DNA from: Brevibacillus agri
GTDB taxonomy: Bacteria; Bacillota; Bacilli; Brevibacillales; Brevibacillaceae
DNA length: 64,000 nt
Direction: 5' to 3'
Assembly (NCBI RefSeq): GCF_004117055.1
Contig: NZ_CP026363.1
Coordinates: 2,162,001 to 2,226,000 of the forward strand
Notes under the pieces: model-generated
The model's database searches: none
What the model was told of the DNA's origin: nothing
Seen by the model: the letters and a program-made list of their open reading frames with translations, nothing else
In this document: piece by piece, positions 35,134-42,539 of the stretch
Numbering within the stretch: the stretch's first letter is position 1
How the letters are laid out: the number at the start of each line of letters is the position of its first letter
Position numbers and translations under genes: made by a program

Positions 35134-35162
35134 TTGAAATCCATTTCAGGATGCTGTATAGT
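35134..35162 (+). promoter_or_regulatory. tRNA operon promoter
   Basis: TTGAAA, a 17-base spacer and TATAGT, ending about 30 bases upstream of the tRNA-Ile gene. The spacing is ideal for sigma-A. Confidence 0.75.
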
Positions 35163-35192
35163 AATAAATGTGATCGACGTCCGGTGCGATTC

Positions 35193-35269
35193 GGGCCCTT
35201 AGCTCAGTTGGTCAGAGCGGTCGGCTCATAACCGATTGGTCGTAGGTTCGAGTCCTACAGGGCCCACCA
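35193..35269 (+). tRNA. tRNA-Ile2 (anticodon CAU, lysidine-modified)
   Basis: A 77-base cloverleaf with acceptor GGGCCCT, anticodon stem-loop CGG-CTCATAA-CCG and encoded CCA. Anticodon CAT could be Met or Ile2. The CTCATAA loop and the GGTCGTAGGTTCGAGTCCTAC T-arm region match Bacillus tRNA-Ile2 rather than initiator or elongator Met as I know them. Confidence 0.85.
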
Positions 35270-35313
35270 TTAAGCGAGTACATAAGATGTTTAAGATCAC
35301 ATACATATCCCAT

Positions 35314-35389
35314 GATCCGGTAGCTCAGTTGGGAGAGCACCATCTTGACAGGGTGGGGGTCGCTGGTTCGAACCCAGTCCGGATCACCA
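35314..35389 (+). tRNA. tRNA-Val (GAC), attachment site of the integrated element
   Basis: A 76-base cloverleaf with acceptor GATCCGG / CCGGATC, anticodon loop TTGACAG (GAC) and encoded CCA. The gene is intact. Its 3' part from the anticodon loop onward is duplicated at 51453-51500, marking integration of the 16-kb element into this gene. Confidence 0.93.
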
Positions 35390-35391
35390 TA
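35344..35391 (+). repeat. attL core (48-bp direct repeat)
   Basis: 48 bases identical to 51453-51500, covering the anticodon loop, T-arm, acceptor 3' side, CCA and two more bases of tRNA-Val. Sequence diverges at once on both sides. Confidence 0.93.
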
Positions 35392-35470
35392 ACAGATATA
35401 TCAAGGGTTTGAGCGACTTTTTAACACTTTGAAAAATAAGTGGTCGCATACAAACACGCTTTCAAATAGG

Positions 35471-35516
35471 AAGCACACTTTCTTTCAGTATCAGAAAACT
35501 GGAAGGGAGTGTGCTT
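35471..35516 (+). promoter_or_regulatory. Long hairpin covering the integrase ribosome binding site
   Basis: A nearly continuous 19-bp stem with G-T pairs: AAGCACACT-TTC-TTTCAGT pairs with ACTGGAA-GGG-AGTGTGCTT, loop ATCAGAAA, then TTTC. The GGAAGGGAG ribosome site of int sits inside the 3' arm. It can end tRNA transcripts at the attL junction and can hide the int ribosome site in readthrough RNA. Confidence 0.65.
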
Positions 35517-35520
35517 TTTC

Positions 35521-36441
35521 GTGTTATTAAAGTTTGCCATCAAAGATTTTAAGGACGATAGGGAATTTAAAAATCTGTCCCCTAAAACAATTGAATCGTA
35601 CATGTCAGCCCTCAATGAATTTCAGGATTATTGTGGCAAACAGGAAATTGTTGATGTAAGTGATGTAACTCCGAACACAGTTAAGAATTATCTTATGTAT
35701 TGCCAAAAGGAACGAAACAACAATGTTACAACCAGAAACAGTAAGTTGCATGTCCTCAAGATATTCTTCAACTATCTTGAAGAAATCGAAGTCATTACGC
35801 AGAAACAAAATCCAGCCAAAAAAATCGGCTATGGTAAAGAGGACATTAAGATTGAAGTGTTTCAGGATCGGCATATTCAACAAATGCTAGGTTATTACAG
35901 ACGATTGAAGCAGCGTGAAAAATCATTCTTTGCTTATAGGGACTATACAATGATTGTGTTCCTCCTTGGGACAGGTGTTAGGTTAGGTGAAATGGTTAAT
36001 CTGTCGTGGAATGAAGTCGATTTGAAAAATGGTACTATCATTGTCTTTGGAAAGAAACGTCAACAAAGTTCCATTCCGATTACGGAAAAGTTAATCAAAG
36101 AACTGTGTGAGTACAGGGTATATTGTGAGCAGACGTTTGGTGAAGTTCCTCAATATGTTTTTACTGATGTAGAAGGTAAAAAACTTACGGACAATGCAGT
36201 TAAATGTGTTTTTAAACGGTTGAAGGAAATCATGAATTTCCCTGATTGCCGCTTATCAGCTCATACCTTTAGACACACGTTTGCCCATCGGATGTTGATG
36301 AACGGTTGTGATGTTTTCACATTGCAAAAAATGCTTAGGCATTCGAATATTGCTATGACTCAAAGGTATTTGGCAATTTGGGGTGTTGCTTTGGCTTCTC
36401 AAAATGAAAAATTTAATCCTTTAAACTCCTTAGAGATATAA
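35521..36441 (+). CDS. Tyrosine recombinase / integrase
   Basis: A 306-residue XerC/D-like integrase. The N-terminal SAM-like core-binding domain includes NLSPKTIESYMSALNEFQDYC. The catalytic residues are Arg in LLGTGVRLGEM, His-x-x-Arg in SAHTFRHTFAHRM, His in MLRHSNIAMTQ and the nucleophile Tyr in RYLAIWG. GTG 35521 follows GGAAGGGAG. It lies next to attL and points into the element, and it presumably catalyses integration into and excision from tRNA-Val. No obvious excisionase is adjacent; the small genes that follow are candidates. Confidence 0.9.
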   Translation: MLLKFAIKDFKDDREFKNLSPKTIESYMSALNEFQDYCGKQEIVDVSDVTPNTVKNYLMYCQKERNNNVTTRNSKLHVLKIFFNYLEEIEVITQKQNPAKKIGYGKEDIKIEVFQDRHIQQMLGYYRRLKQREKSFFAYRDYTMIVFLLGTGVRLGEMVNLSWNEVDLKNGTIIVFGKKRQQSSIPITEKLIKELCEYRVYCEQTFGEVPQYVFTDVEGKKLTDNAVKCVFKRLKEIMNFPDCRLSAHTFRHTFAHRMLMNGCDVFTLQKMLRHSNIAMTQRYLAIWGVALASQNEKFNPLNSLEI

Positions 36442-36455
36442 GGGGTGGGCAAGCA

Positions 36456-36665
36456 ATGACTCCACTCCAAAAATCTGATATACAGTCGCTGATCGGAAAA
36501 AAGATCAAAGTGCTAATGGCTGGACGGTTTTATCAACGTGTATTGCATGAAGATAGCCAAGGACTACACATTAAATACGCCAATCATCGTGTACCTGTCA
36601 AACCCGACTTAAACACACTCCATATCCTGTATTTCACAGCCCTAAAGCCAAAGGGGGTGAAATAA
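36456..36665 (+). CDS. Small satellite protein, unknown
   Basis: A 69-residue basic protein starting MTPLQKSDIQSLIGKKIKVLMAGRFYQRV. The strand-rich pattern (VLMAGRFYQRVLHEDSQGLHIKYANHRVPVK) suggests a small beta-barrel. AGGGGTGGG precedes the ATG. Its stop overlaps the next start as TAATG. Position after int is where excision or regulatory genes usually lie, but no HTH is visible. Confidence 0.6.
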   Translation: MTPLQKSDIQSLIGKKIKVLMAGRFYQRVLHEDSQGLHIKYANHRVPVKPDLNTLHILYFTALKPKGVK

Positions 36666-36856
36666 TGTCCTTAGCATTACGCCTTTGGCGTGATGACACT
36701 TTACATGAGGAATTACAGTCCATTACTTTACGTCATATTTCTTTGGCGAAAGAGTTTTCCGAGAAAGCCACGACAACTGAACGCCGCCAAGCAATCATGC
36801 AAGAAATTGAAGCATTGCGCCAAAAACGAAATGAAATCCTGAATCATCAAAACTAA
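36665..36856 (+). CDS. Small helical satellite protein, unknown
   Basis: 63 residues, predicted helical (RHISLAKEFSEKATTTERRQAIMQEIEALRQKRNEIL). It is coupled to the previous gene by TAATG overlap. The high Arg/Lys/Glu content is compatible with a small nucleic-acid or protein-binding factor. I do not recognise a family. Confidence 0.6.
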   Translation: MSLALRLWRDDTLHEELQSITLRHISLAKEFSEKATTTERRQAIMQEIEALRQKRNEILNHQN

Positions 36857-36869
36857 GGGAGGATTCACC

Positions 36870-37139
36870 ATGCAAAAAACTGAAACCAAAAAAGCGTACA
36901 TTTGCTATTGCCCATCGCTTGAAGATTGGTTTGTAACAATTGACGAAGAGGAAGCAAAACAATATGAACATTATCTTGCGTCCATTGATGATCTGAAAGA
37001 TGCAGTATGTTTGGGTGATAATCCAATTGACGGGATTATCAAAGTTGAAGAAGGGCTTTGCAAGTACGTCATTGATTATGATGAAGATGGGGAAATTGAT
37101 TCGGCTGGTTATCAATTGATTCAGGAGGTAGCTGCGTAA
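36870..37139 (+). CDS. Small acidic satellite protein, unknown
   Basis: 89 residues, strongly acidic (IDEEEAKQYEHYLASIDDLKDAV, VIDYDEDGEIDSAG). AAGGGAGGATT precedes the ATG. Its stop overlaps the next start by one base. The acidic character recalls DNA-mimic or anti-restriction proteins, but this is only a composition argument. Confidence 0.6.
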   Translation: MQKTETKKAYICYCPSLEDWFVTIDEEEAKQYEHYLASIDDLKDAVCLGDNPIDGIIKVEEGLCKYVIDYDEDGEIDSAGYQLIQEVAA

Positions 37140-37243
37140 TGGATCAAGAAAAAGAAATCCAGATGTATGAAGAATGGTTGATGACGGATGAGTTTGAACG
37201 GTACGCTAAAGCAATGAATCAAGTATATAGACAAGCAGAATAG
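37139..37243 (+). CDS. Very small satellite protein, unknown
   Basis: A 34-residue frame (MDQEKEIQMYEEWLMTDEF, then helical) with CAGGAGGTAG upstream, overlapping the previous stop as TAATG. It ends just before a terminator. It is the last gene of the early small-gene operon. Confidence 0.5.
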   Translation: MDQEKEIQMYEEWLMTDEFERYAKAMNQVYRQAE

Positions 37244-37250
37244 CACATTC

Positions 37251-37277
37251 AAAGGAGCGGTCAATCCGCTTCTTTTT
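37251..37277 (+). terminator. Terminator of the early gene operon
   Basis: A 10-bp stem AAAGGAGCGG / CCGCTTCTTT (one G-T pair), loop TCAAT, then TTC. Confidence 0.7.
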
Positions 37278-37512
37278 CATTGTCAGGATAATAAATTTTT
37301 CCCCTTTCCCCTTGCCCACTCTAACCATACCCGCCCAACACGACATGTCAAAAATTTATTAATTACTGTGTGAAATTTTGAAATAGAATTGATGTTAAAC
37401 ACGTCACCAGACGCTCTATAAGCCCGATACAGCAATTTTTATATAAAGTAGGTATATTTTATCTAACCTAAATATAAAACGCCTTAAACGGCGATATAGA
37501 CGGTCTGAGAGC

Positions 37513-37566
37513 GTTTGTACGAAATCACTATTAATACATTATTTATTATTTTTGTTTGTACGAAAT
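37513..37566. repeat. Two 13-bp direct repeats GTTTGTACGAAAT
   Basis: Copies at 37513-37525 and 37554-37566 sit either side of the inverted-repeat element in an AT-rich gene-free stretch. The core GTACGAAAT recurs inverted at 44117-44125. They could be iteron-like binding sites. Confidence 0.6.
37517..37552 (+). repeat. 36-bp inverted repeat, left copy
   Basis: A perfect reverse-complement match to 44090-44125, in noncoding DNA. Identity starts at GTACGAAATC and ends in TATTTT. The flanks do not match. Confidence 0.9.
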
Positions 37567-37652
37567 GGGGTACAACAGGTATTATTACTTCCAACACATA
37601 AATATCGAACCTGATATTTATAAATTAGTTGATGTGCTAGTTAAATATTTAT

Positions 37653-37937
37653 ATGAATACAAAAAAAAGCAATTACAAAACAACATTATGGTCAAGTTTT
37701 GGTGATATTCTAGTTGAGAATCTAAAGAGAAATCTTCAAAGAAAATATGGTGAAAAGAATATACAGTGTGATGGTTGCGGTGAAAGAATTGAAGCTGTTT
37801 CAAATAGAAAGAAATATTGTAATGTTTGTTGGAGGGAAAAAGAAAGGCAATTAAAGAGGAAAAGTTGGCATAAAAATAAGAGTAAATATAAAAATACTAG
37901 AAGTTTAGAAAAAACCTTGCAAACCCTTGATACATAA
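37653..37937 (+). CDS. Zinc-ribbon minigene product (most complete copy)
   Basis: A 94-residue basic protein. A helical N-terminal part (SSFGDILVENLKRNLQRKYG) is followed by a four-Cys ribbon, CDGCGERIEAVSNRKKYCNVCW, and a Lys/Arg-rich helix (REKERQLKRKSWHKNKSKYK). It is likely a small DNA- or RNA-binding protein. No ribosome site is evident ahead of the ATG. At least three further degenerate copies of the C-terminal half follow in tandem, each ended by the same small hairpin, so this is the head of a decaying gene array. Confidence 0.55.
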   Translation: MNTKKSNYKTTLWSSFGDILVENLKRNLQRKYGEKNIQCDGCGERIEAVSNRKKYCNVCWREKERQLKRKSWHKNKSKYKNTRSLEKTLQTLDT

Positions 37938-39267
37938 TGGATTTTCGAGCAACTAGTTTAATAAATAAAAATACAACATACCTGAAAAACGTTGATAAAT
38001 CAACACTTGTGCAAAAGACCATTTAAAACAGGATGGTCTCTAAGGGAAACATAGAAACAATATTCAAAGTTTGCTCTAAAAGAATAAAGCCCACTGGCAA
38101 GAATCATAAAATGTGTCGCGAATGTTGGAATGAATATCGCAGAAAATATAAAACTGAGAAACAAAGAGAATATCGAAAAAAACAATCCTGTGGACACTTT
38201 TAAAATCGCTGTAACCCTTAATACATAAGGGATTCAGCGCTTGTTACTCAATTTTCTATTATGGATATAAAATAAAAATAACGACCGAACGAACATACTG
38301 AAAACACGGTATTTTTCAACAATCATTGATATATCAACATTTGTAGCACTTATTTCAAATTGTAGATAATCGTCTTTAAGGGAAGAGGTGAAAACTTTAC
38401 CAATTAGAATGGTATTTATCAGAATAGGTAATACAGGAAAAAAATTAAATGTGAAGTCGTTTTTTGGTATTTATCAGAATAGGTAATACTGGGAAAAATC
38501 ATAAGATGTGTCGTGATTGTTGGAAAGATCATCGAAGGAAATACAAAACAGAAAAGCAGCGAGAATATAGGAAAAAATAAATTTGTGGACACTTTTAAAA
38601 AACTTTGCAAACCCTTGATACATAAGGATTTTTTAACCTTTTGATAATATAAATTAAAAAATACATATACAAAAAACATTGATAAATTAAGGTTTCTTTA
38701 GCTATACCGTTAAAAACGGATGGTCTCTAAGGGAAGTAATGCAATCTAATCTACTGGAAAAAACCATAAGATGTGCCGTGAATGCTGGAAGAAAAACGAA
38801 AAAGAAATAAAAAGACGCGTATGGCATGAAAATAAGCAAAAATATAGACGCTAGAAGTTTTTAGTAGTGCCTTCTCTCCTACAGCCACATGGGTTTCAGC
38901 ATTCCATATTGATTTTTCTATTATGGATAAAAAACAAAATTAAAATGACGAAAACGAACACAAATAATTTTTATAACATGATTCAAATATCCTTTATTTT
39001 CAAGGTTTTTCCTGTCTATTTGCTACATGGAAATAATCGTCTATAAGGGAACTAGACAAAATAAACATGTCCATAATGCTCAATGTATTGATTTATAAGG
39101 ATAATTTAACATAGAGATAATCGCCTATAAGGGAACTAGCGAAAACGAACATACCTTATTTTTTTAATGCCTTGATATTACTGGACTTTTTGCTACTGAG
39201 TTAATCGTCTATAATAAACAAAAATATATCTAATCATTTAGAATGGTATTTATCAGAATAGGTAATA
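37900..39267 (+). repeat. Tandem array of decayed zinc-ribbon units and associated noncoding repeats
   Basis: A unit of roughly 330 bases is reiterated. Each contains an AT-nGTCT-nTAAGGGAA box (38033, 38366, 38720, 39034, 39118, and a partial at 39203). Three contain a TGKNHKMCRECW-type fragment (about 38093, 38487, 38751), and three have an AACCCTT-GATACAT-AAGGG hairpin (37922, 38212, 38607). A 23-base word starting GGTATTTATCAG occurs exactly at 38411, 38466 and 39245. Only one fragment (38033-38203, 56 codons) still has a start, and it has lost its first Cys. No other gene lies here. Confidence 0.7.
38033..38203 (+). pseudogene. Truncated zinc-ribbon copy
   Basis: A 56-codon frame MVSKGNIETIFKVCSKRIKPTG followed by KNHKMCRECW and a basic tail. 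The first Cys of the expected CxxC reads Phe (IFKVC), so the zinc site is broken. The start lies inside the repeated TAAGGGAA box. It is probably a remnant of the gene array. Confidence 0.45.
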
Positions 39268-39377
39268 TCTATGGAGTAAATTTCATTGATTGCCTACCAA
39301 GTGTAGACGATGAATGAAGGGCTACTCCCTTCCAATTTCAGTTTTCAATATATCTAATACTCTCCCCTTTTAAGAAG

Positions 39378-39408
39378 AGAAAGGTCATCCCCGATCTTTC
39401 TTTTTTTT
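39378..39408 (+). terminator. Terminator after the repeat array
   Basis: A 9-bp stem AGAAAGGTC / GATCTTTCT followed by seven or more T residues, isolating the array from the capsid genes. Confidence 0.7.
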
Positions 39409-39444
39409 ATTAAAATTTTTTAACATTGAAAGGAGGTGATTTAA

Positions 39445-39657
39445 TTGGATGCTAATGGCTTACCAATTGAGATGATAGTATCACAAGGCATCTTTGCAGT
39501 ATTATTCGTCTGGCTTTTCTTAGATAGTCGTAAAGAATCGAAAGAAAGGGAAATTAGGTTGCTTGAACAAATTGACAAGCAAAACCAGGCACAGGACAGA
39601 ATTGTTCAGGCAATTGAAGGTTTAGAAAAACAAGTAACTGCATTAACGAAACCATAA
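39445..39657 (+). CDS. BhlA/UviB family holin-like protein
   Basis: 70 residues: a short N-terminus, one membrane helix (SQGIFAVLFVWLFLD) and a charged amphipathic tail (KESKEREIRLLEQIDKQNQAQDRIVQAIEGLEKQ). This matches the BhlA/UviB family of Firmicutes phage holins and bacteriocin-release proteins. The start is TTG at 39445, with AAGGAGGTGAT ideally placed. No endolysin gene is near, so it would need a helper enzyme or a host autolysin for lysis. It heads the capsid gene cluster. Confidence 0.75.
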   Translation: MDANGLPIEMIVSQGIFAVLFVWLFLDSRKESKEREIRLLEQIDKQNQAQDRIVQAIEGLEKQVTALTKP

Positions 39658-39669
39658 GGAGATGTTTGA

Positions 39670-40092
39670 ATGGAAGAGAATCAAACTTTTACACAAGAGC
39701 AGGTAAATGAATTACTAGAACAAGAAAAATCCAAATGGGAGTCAGAAGTATTGAATCCGATTCAAACTGAATTGGCAAAGTATAAGCCAGCCGAGAAATC
39801 TGATGCTGAAAAGGCATTAGAACAAAAACAAGCCGAGTTGTGGCAAAAGGAAATTCAATTAACGCTTAAGTCAGAAGGCCTTGAAGCATTTGCCGATTTC
39901 TTTCAAGTCAAAGATACTGATGAACTTACTGCGAAGGTTAAGAAGCTAAAAGAAATAATTAACGGTATGAAGATTGATAATAGTTACAAACCTGATAATG
40001 GTCATAAAGTTTCCGATAGATACAGTCAACATGAAAAGAGTGGAAATGTCGTTGGAATGATCGAATCCAAATTGGCGAGTTTGTTCAAGTAG
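39670..40092 (+). CDS. Phage scaffolding protein
   Basis: 140 residues, highly charged and helical, with coiled-coil stretches (TFTQEQVNELLEQEKSKWESEV, EKALEQKQAELWQKEIQLTLKSEGLEAFADFFQV). This is typical of DUF4355/GP20-like scaffolds, which sit directly before major capsid genes, as here. GGAGATGTTTGA precedes the ATG. It would template the procapsid shell and then leave or be degraded. No protease gene was found. Confidence 0.72.
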   Translation: MEENQTFTQEQVNELLEQEKSKWESEVLNPIQTELAKYKPAEKSDAEKALEQKQAELWQKEIQLTLKSEGLEAFADFFQVKDTDELTAKVKKLKEIINGMKIDNSYKPDNGHKVSDRYSQHEKSGNVVGMIESKLASLFK

Positions 40093-40151
40093 TCAACTAA
40101 TGTATGGCTACTTTTCATTTTATTAAAAATATTTTAAGGAGATGATTTTTC

Positions 40152-41042
40152 ATGTTCAAATCTAACAATCTAACTACAACTGAATCTATTTCTCTTTCCA
40201 AGGAAATCACAAAAATCGGTGTACAGGATACTCCTCTTGTATCTCTGTTGCTGGAAAAAGGACGTACTGAAAAAGCTAACGGAACCGTCCACACTTGGCG
40301 TGAACGTGTTCTCGATGACACCCAAGACATTTCTGTTCCAGAGGGCAACGAGAGTGTAACATTCTATCAAAGTGGTCGTGCTGAATTGTCTAACGTACTT
40401 GAGATTTTCCAAAAGGGTGTTAGCATCAGCGGGACAAGCAATGCCATTAACGTACAGGGACAAGGGAATATTTTCTCCGCTGAGGTTGCGGATCGCCTTA
40501 CAGAGTTAAAGGTCAACCTTGAAAAAGCGGTAACTAAAGGTGTAAAAAATGACGGTTCTACTGCTCCTTTCATCCGTAAGATGCAAGGTCTTGAAGGTTG
40601 GGCTGATCCTGCAAATATGATTACTGGTGCAACAAGCGGTCAGATTACAGAAGATGAGGTAAAAGCAACGGTTAAAAAGCTTTGGGATCAAGGTCTGCCA
40701 ACTGGAGAATACTTTGGATTGGTCAATGCTGACATGAAAGAACAGATTGATGCACTATACAAAGATAAATACAACTACATTGCTCAGCAAAATGTATTTG
40801 GTCTTGTCGTTGACACAATCCGAACAAATTACGGAAATCTAAATCTGATTCTTTCTCGTCATGCTTCTGCTGACAGGTTGACTGTATTTGATCCTAATTA
40901 CCTTTCTCTTGCATTCCTTCGTGATGCTCGATTCGAGCCACTCGCCAAAGTTGGCGATTCAGTTCGTGGTCATGTTGTGGCTGAAGGAACATTGAAAGTT
41001 GCTTCTAAGAAAGCAGTTGCCGTTTACACACTTAAAGCATAA
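40152..41042 (+). CDS. Major capsid protein (SU10/DUF5309-like, HK97 fold)
   Basis: A 296-residue capsid subunit. It resembles the SU10/DUF5309 major capsid family: the N-terminal ISLSKEITKIGVQDTPLVSLL, VHTWRERVLDDTQD, a central helix-rich part, YGNLNLILSRHASADRLTVFDPNYLSLAFLR and the closing LAKVGDSVRGHVVAEGTLKV strand pair. AAGGAGATG precedes the ATG. It directly follows the scaffold gene. Its presence means the element can build its own shell. Confidence 0.8.
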   Translation: MFKSNNLTTTESISLSKEITKIGVQDTPLVSLLLEKGRTEKANGTVHTWRERVLDDTQDISVPEGNESVTFYQSGRAELSNVLEIFQKGVSISGTSNAINVQGQGNIFSAEVADRLTELKVNLEKAVTKGVKNDGSTAPFIRKMQGLEGWADPANMITGATSGQITEDEVKATVKKLWDQGLPTGEYFGLVNADMKEQIDALYKDKYNYIAQQNVFGLVVDTIRTNYGNLNLILSRHASADRLTVFDPNYLSLAFLRDARFEPLAKVGDSVRGHVVAEGTLKVASKKAVAVYTLKA

Positions 41043-41121
41043 TTTCATAGATACATAGATGGGGATAGGGCTTAATCGCTCTATCCTCTTTTCAAATCAT
41101 TTTTGGGAGGAAATGATTAAC

Positions 41122-41304
41122 ATGACAGAAAGAGAACAATGGATGCTCAAACGTAAACAGAAACGCATCCGATTGATTCAGATTGCCAAATATATTGGCT
41201 GCTCAATCAGTTTATTAAGCCGTTGGGAATGTAACACATGTGAGATTTCAAAAAATAAATTAGACAAATACAAACAATTTATTGAGATATACAAATCAGA
41301 TTAA
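41122..41304 (+). CDS. XRE-type helix-turn-helix regulator
   Basis: A 60-residue small DNA-binding protein with a Cro/C1-type HTH (RLIQIAKYIGCSISLLSRWECNTCEISKNKLDKYKQF). GGGAGG precedes, with ATG 41113 or 41122 possible; the second is better spaced. It lies between capsid and replication genes, an unusual place for the only recognisable repressor-like protein of the element. Confidence 0.7.
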   Translation: MTEREQWMLKRKQKRIRLIQIAKYIGCSISLLSRWECNTCEISKNKLDKYKQFIEIYKSD

Positions 41305-41316
41305 TGGAGGTGTAAT

Positions 41317-41425
41317 ATGCACGACACAACATAACGCTTTCTCCCTATGCTGAATGTCTAGGGAGGAAGCACAGCAATAATATTAGTAGGAAGCGTCTAT
41401 GTTTAATCGGCATAGTCGCATATGA
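41317..41425 (+). promoter_or_regulatory. Leader with two tiny peptides and hairpins ahead of the 41422 gene
   Basis: ATGGAGGTG drives a 5-codon frame (MHDTT, 41317-41334). A CTCCCTA / TAGGGAG hairpin follows (about 41343-41386), then an 8-codon frame (MFNRHSRI, 41399-41425) whose stop overlaps the ATG of the next gene as ATGA. The next gene has no ribosome site of its own, so it depends on translation of the leader. Confidence 0.5.
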
Positions 41426-42237
41426 AACAAGAATTAAAACAGAAGTATCCAATTTGGTGTGCTGATCAAGAGTTTGGGAAGTTTGATACCGTCCTAGGTG
41501 ACGATATTGATACCTTGCTAGGATGTTCCCTGCTTAAAGCTATCAAAGGATACAATATCAATTGGTTTTATGATTTTCACGATATGTTTGGCATCAATTT
41601 AACCAATTGTAAAGAGCCAATAGGCGTAGATATGGCATTGGTTAAGCATAAATGTTGGGATAATCATTTAACGATGATGAGCGCAAGCGACTACTTTAAT
41701 CCGCAATCAGCAAACATAAATAACATTAAAAAGAATCATCGTGGACATTATGGTAATAAATATGCTGGTTCAACATTACTTCAAATTTGGTCTTACTATG
41801 ACATACCGCTTCCACAATCAGACCGTGGTAAAGCAATATTACTTGCGGTGGATGTTGCTTTTAAAGGCCATTATAGTAAACGATTCAATTACATACATAA
41901 TCATTATCTGAGAGAACTAGGTTTTGAAGAATTAATTGACGTACTTAATCGTCATACTATGGATGAGATGTATAAAGTCATCTATGCGTATAATCTGCAT
42001 GGGAAAATTAGAATCAATGGAAATGGAAAGCTTCAAACCAACATTAACCTTGCCGAGCTGCAAGGTTTTTTTGATTTCGACATATCTTTGCCTACAGATG
42101 AATTTCAACATGTTAGAGCATATAAGCGCAAAGGTGAAGATATCGTTGGTAAAAAGACGTATGACATGGATAAGATATTTTCATTTGCTTTGACATCACA
42201 AGATCATGTGTCATTTACTGAGAAGATAATTTTATAA
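41422..42237 (+). CDS. Satellite protein of unknown function
   Basis: A 271-residue soluble protein that I do not recognise. It is rich in aromatic residues and His. Notable segments: KFDTVLGDDIDTLLGCSLLKAIKGYNINWFYDF near the N-terminus, with clustered Asp that could bind metal; GVDMALVKHKCWDNHLTMMSASDYFNPQ; and NHRGHYGNKYAGSTLLQIWSYY. The Asp-rich start recalls DHH-type phosphoesterases or other metal enzymes of phage replication modules, but no motif is decisive. It begins at ATG 41422 inside the stop of a leader peptide. It lies next to the primase, suggesting a replication or helper-interaction role. Confidence 0.6.
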   Translation: MKQELKQKYPIWCADQEFGKFDTVLGDDIDTLLGCSLLKAIKGYNINWFYDFHDMFGINLTNCKEPIGVDMALVKHKCWDNHLTMMSASDYFNPQSANINNIKKNHRGHYGNKYAGSTLLQIWSYYDIPLPQSDRGKAILLAVDVAFKGHYSKRFNYIHNHYLRELGFEELIDVLNRHTMDEMYKVIYAYNLHGKIRINGNGKLQTNINLAELQGFFDFDISLPTDEFQHVRAYKRKGEDIVGKKTYDMDKIFSFALTSQDHVSFTEKIIL

Positions 42238-42301
42238 AAGCTATCTTAATGGGGTGTACCAATGGTGCATCCCTTCATTTATTAAACAGGGGGATTCAAC
42301 A

Positions 42302-42493
42302 ATGAAATCATTTTTCTTCTGCTATAACGGTTCAGTTGCAAGCTATTTAAAACACATTAAAGGTATTCCATTTATTACACAGGCAATCAGCCCAAAGGAT
42401 GGTCAACATTTTTGGCTATTTGAACAGACGGAAGAATTGTCTCAAGGGTTAAGGGATTATAAGGCAATGAGAGAGCAACAAAAACAAGCGTAG
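42302..42493 (+). CDS. Small DUF5659-like protein
   Basis: 63 residues: MKSFFFCYNGSVASYLKHIKGIPFITQAI, then DGQHFWLFEQTEELSQGLRDYK. This pattern (a short strand, KGI, hydrophobic strand, F-W-L-F, then a helix) matches small DUF5659-type phage proteins of unknown role. An AGGGGGATT site precedes the ATG. It lies just ahead of the primase gene. Confidence 0.6.
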   Translation: MKSFFFCYNGSVASYLKHIKGIPFITQAISPKDGQHFWLFEQTEELSQGLRDYKAMREQQKQA

Positions 42494-42539
42494 TCAACGT
42501 GGCTACATTCTTTCGTTTAAGACCAAGGGAGATGAGACA

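Larger units (their letters stand above)
37244..37652. other. Gene-free AT-rich region of the satellite
   Basis: About 400 bases holding a terminator, a small CGCC/GGCG hairpin near 37480, the 13-bp direct repeats and the left copy of the 36-bp inverted repeat. It is a candidate replication origin or control region; no gene is seen. Confidence 0.5.

Noticed and set aside
35193-35269. Calling this CAT-anticodon tRNA methionine
   Set aside because: The anticodon loop context and T-arm region resemble Bacillus tRNA-Ile2, not the initiator or elongator Met genes as I know them. A lysidine-recognition test would settle it.
35509-35521. GTG 35509 as the integrase start
   Set aside because: It overlaps the ribosome site itself; GTG 35521 is correctly spaced.
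37900-39267. CRISPR-like array in the satellite repeat region
   Set aside because: Repeats are long, degenerate, unevenly spaced (85 to 354 bp) and contain coding remnants; no short identical repeats with unique spacers of constant size.
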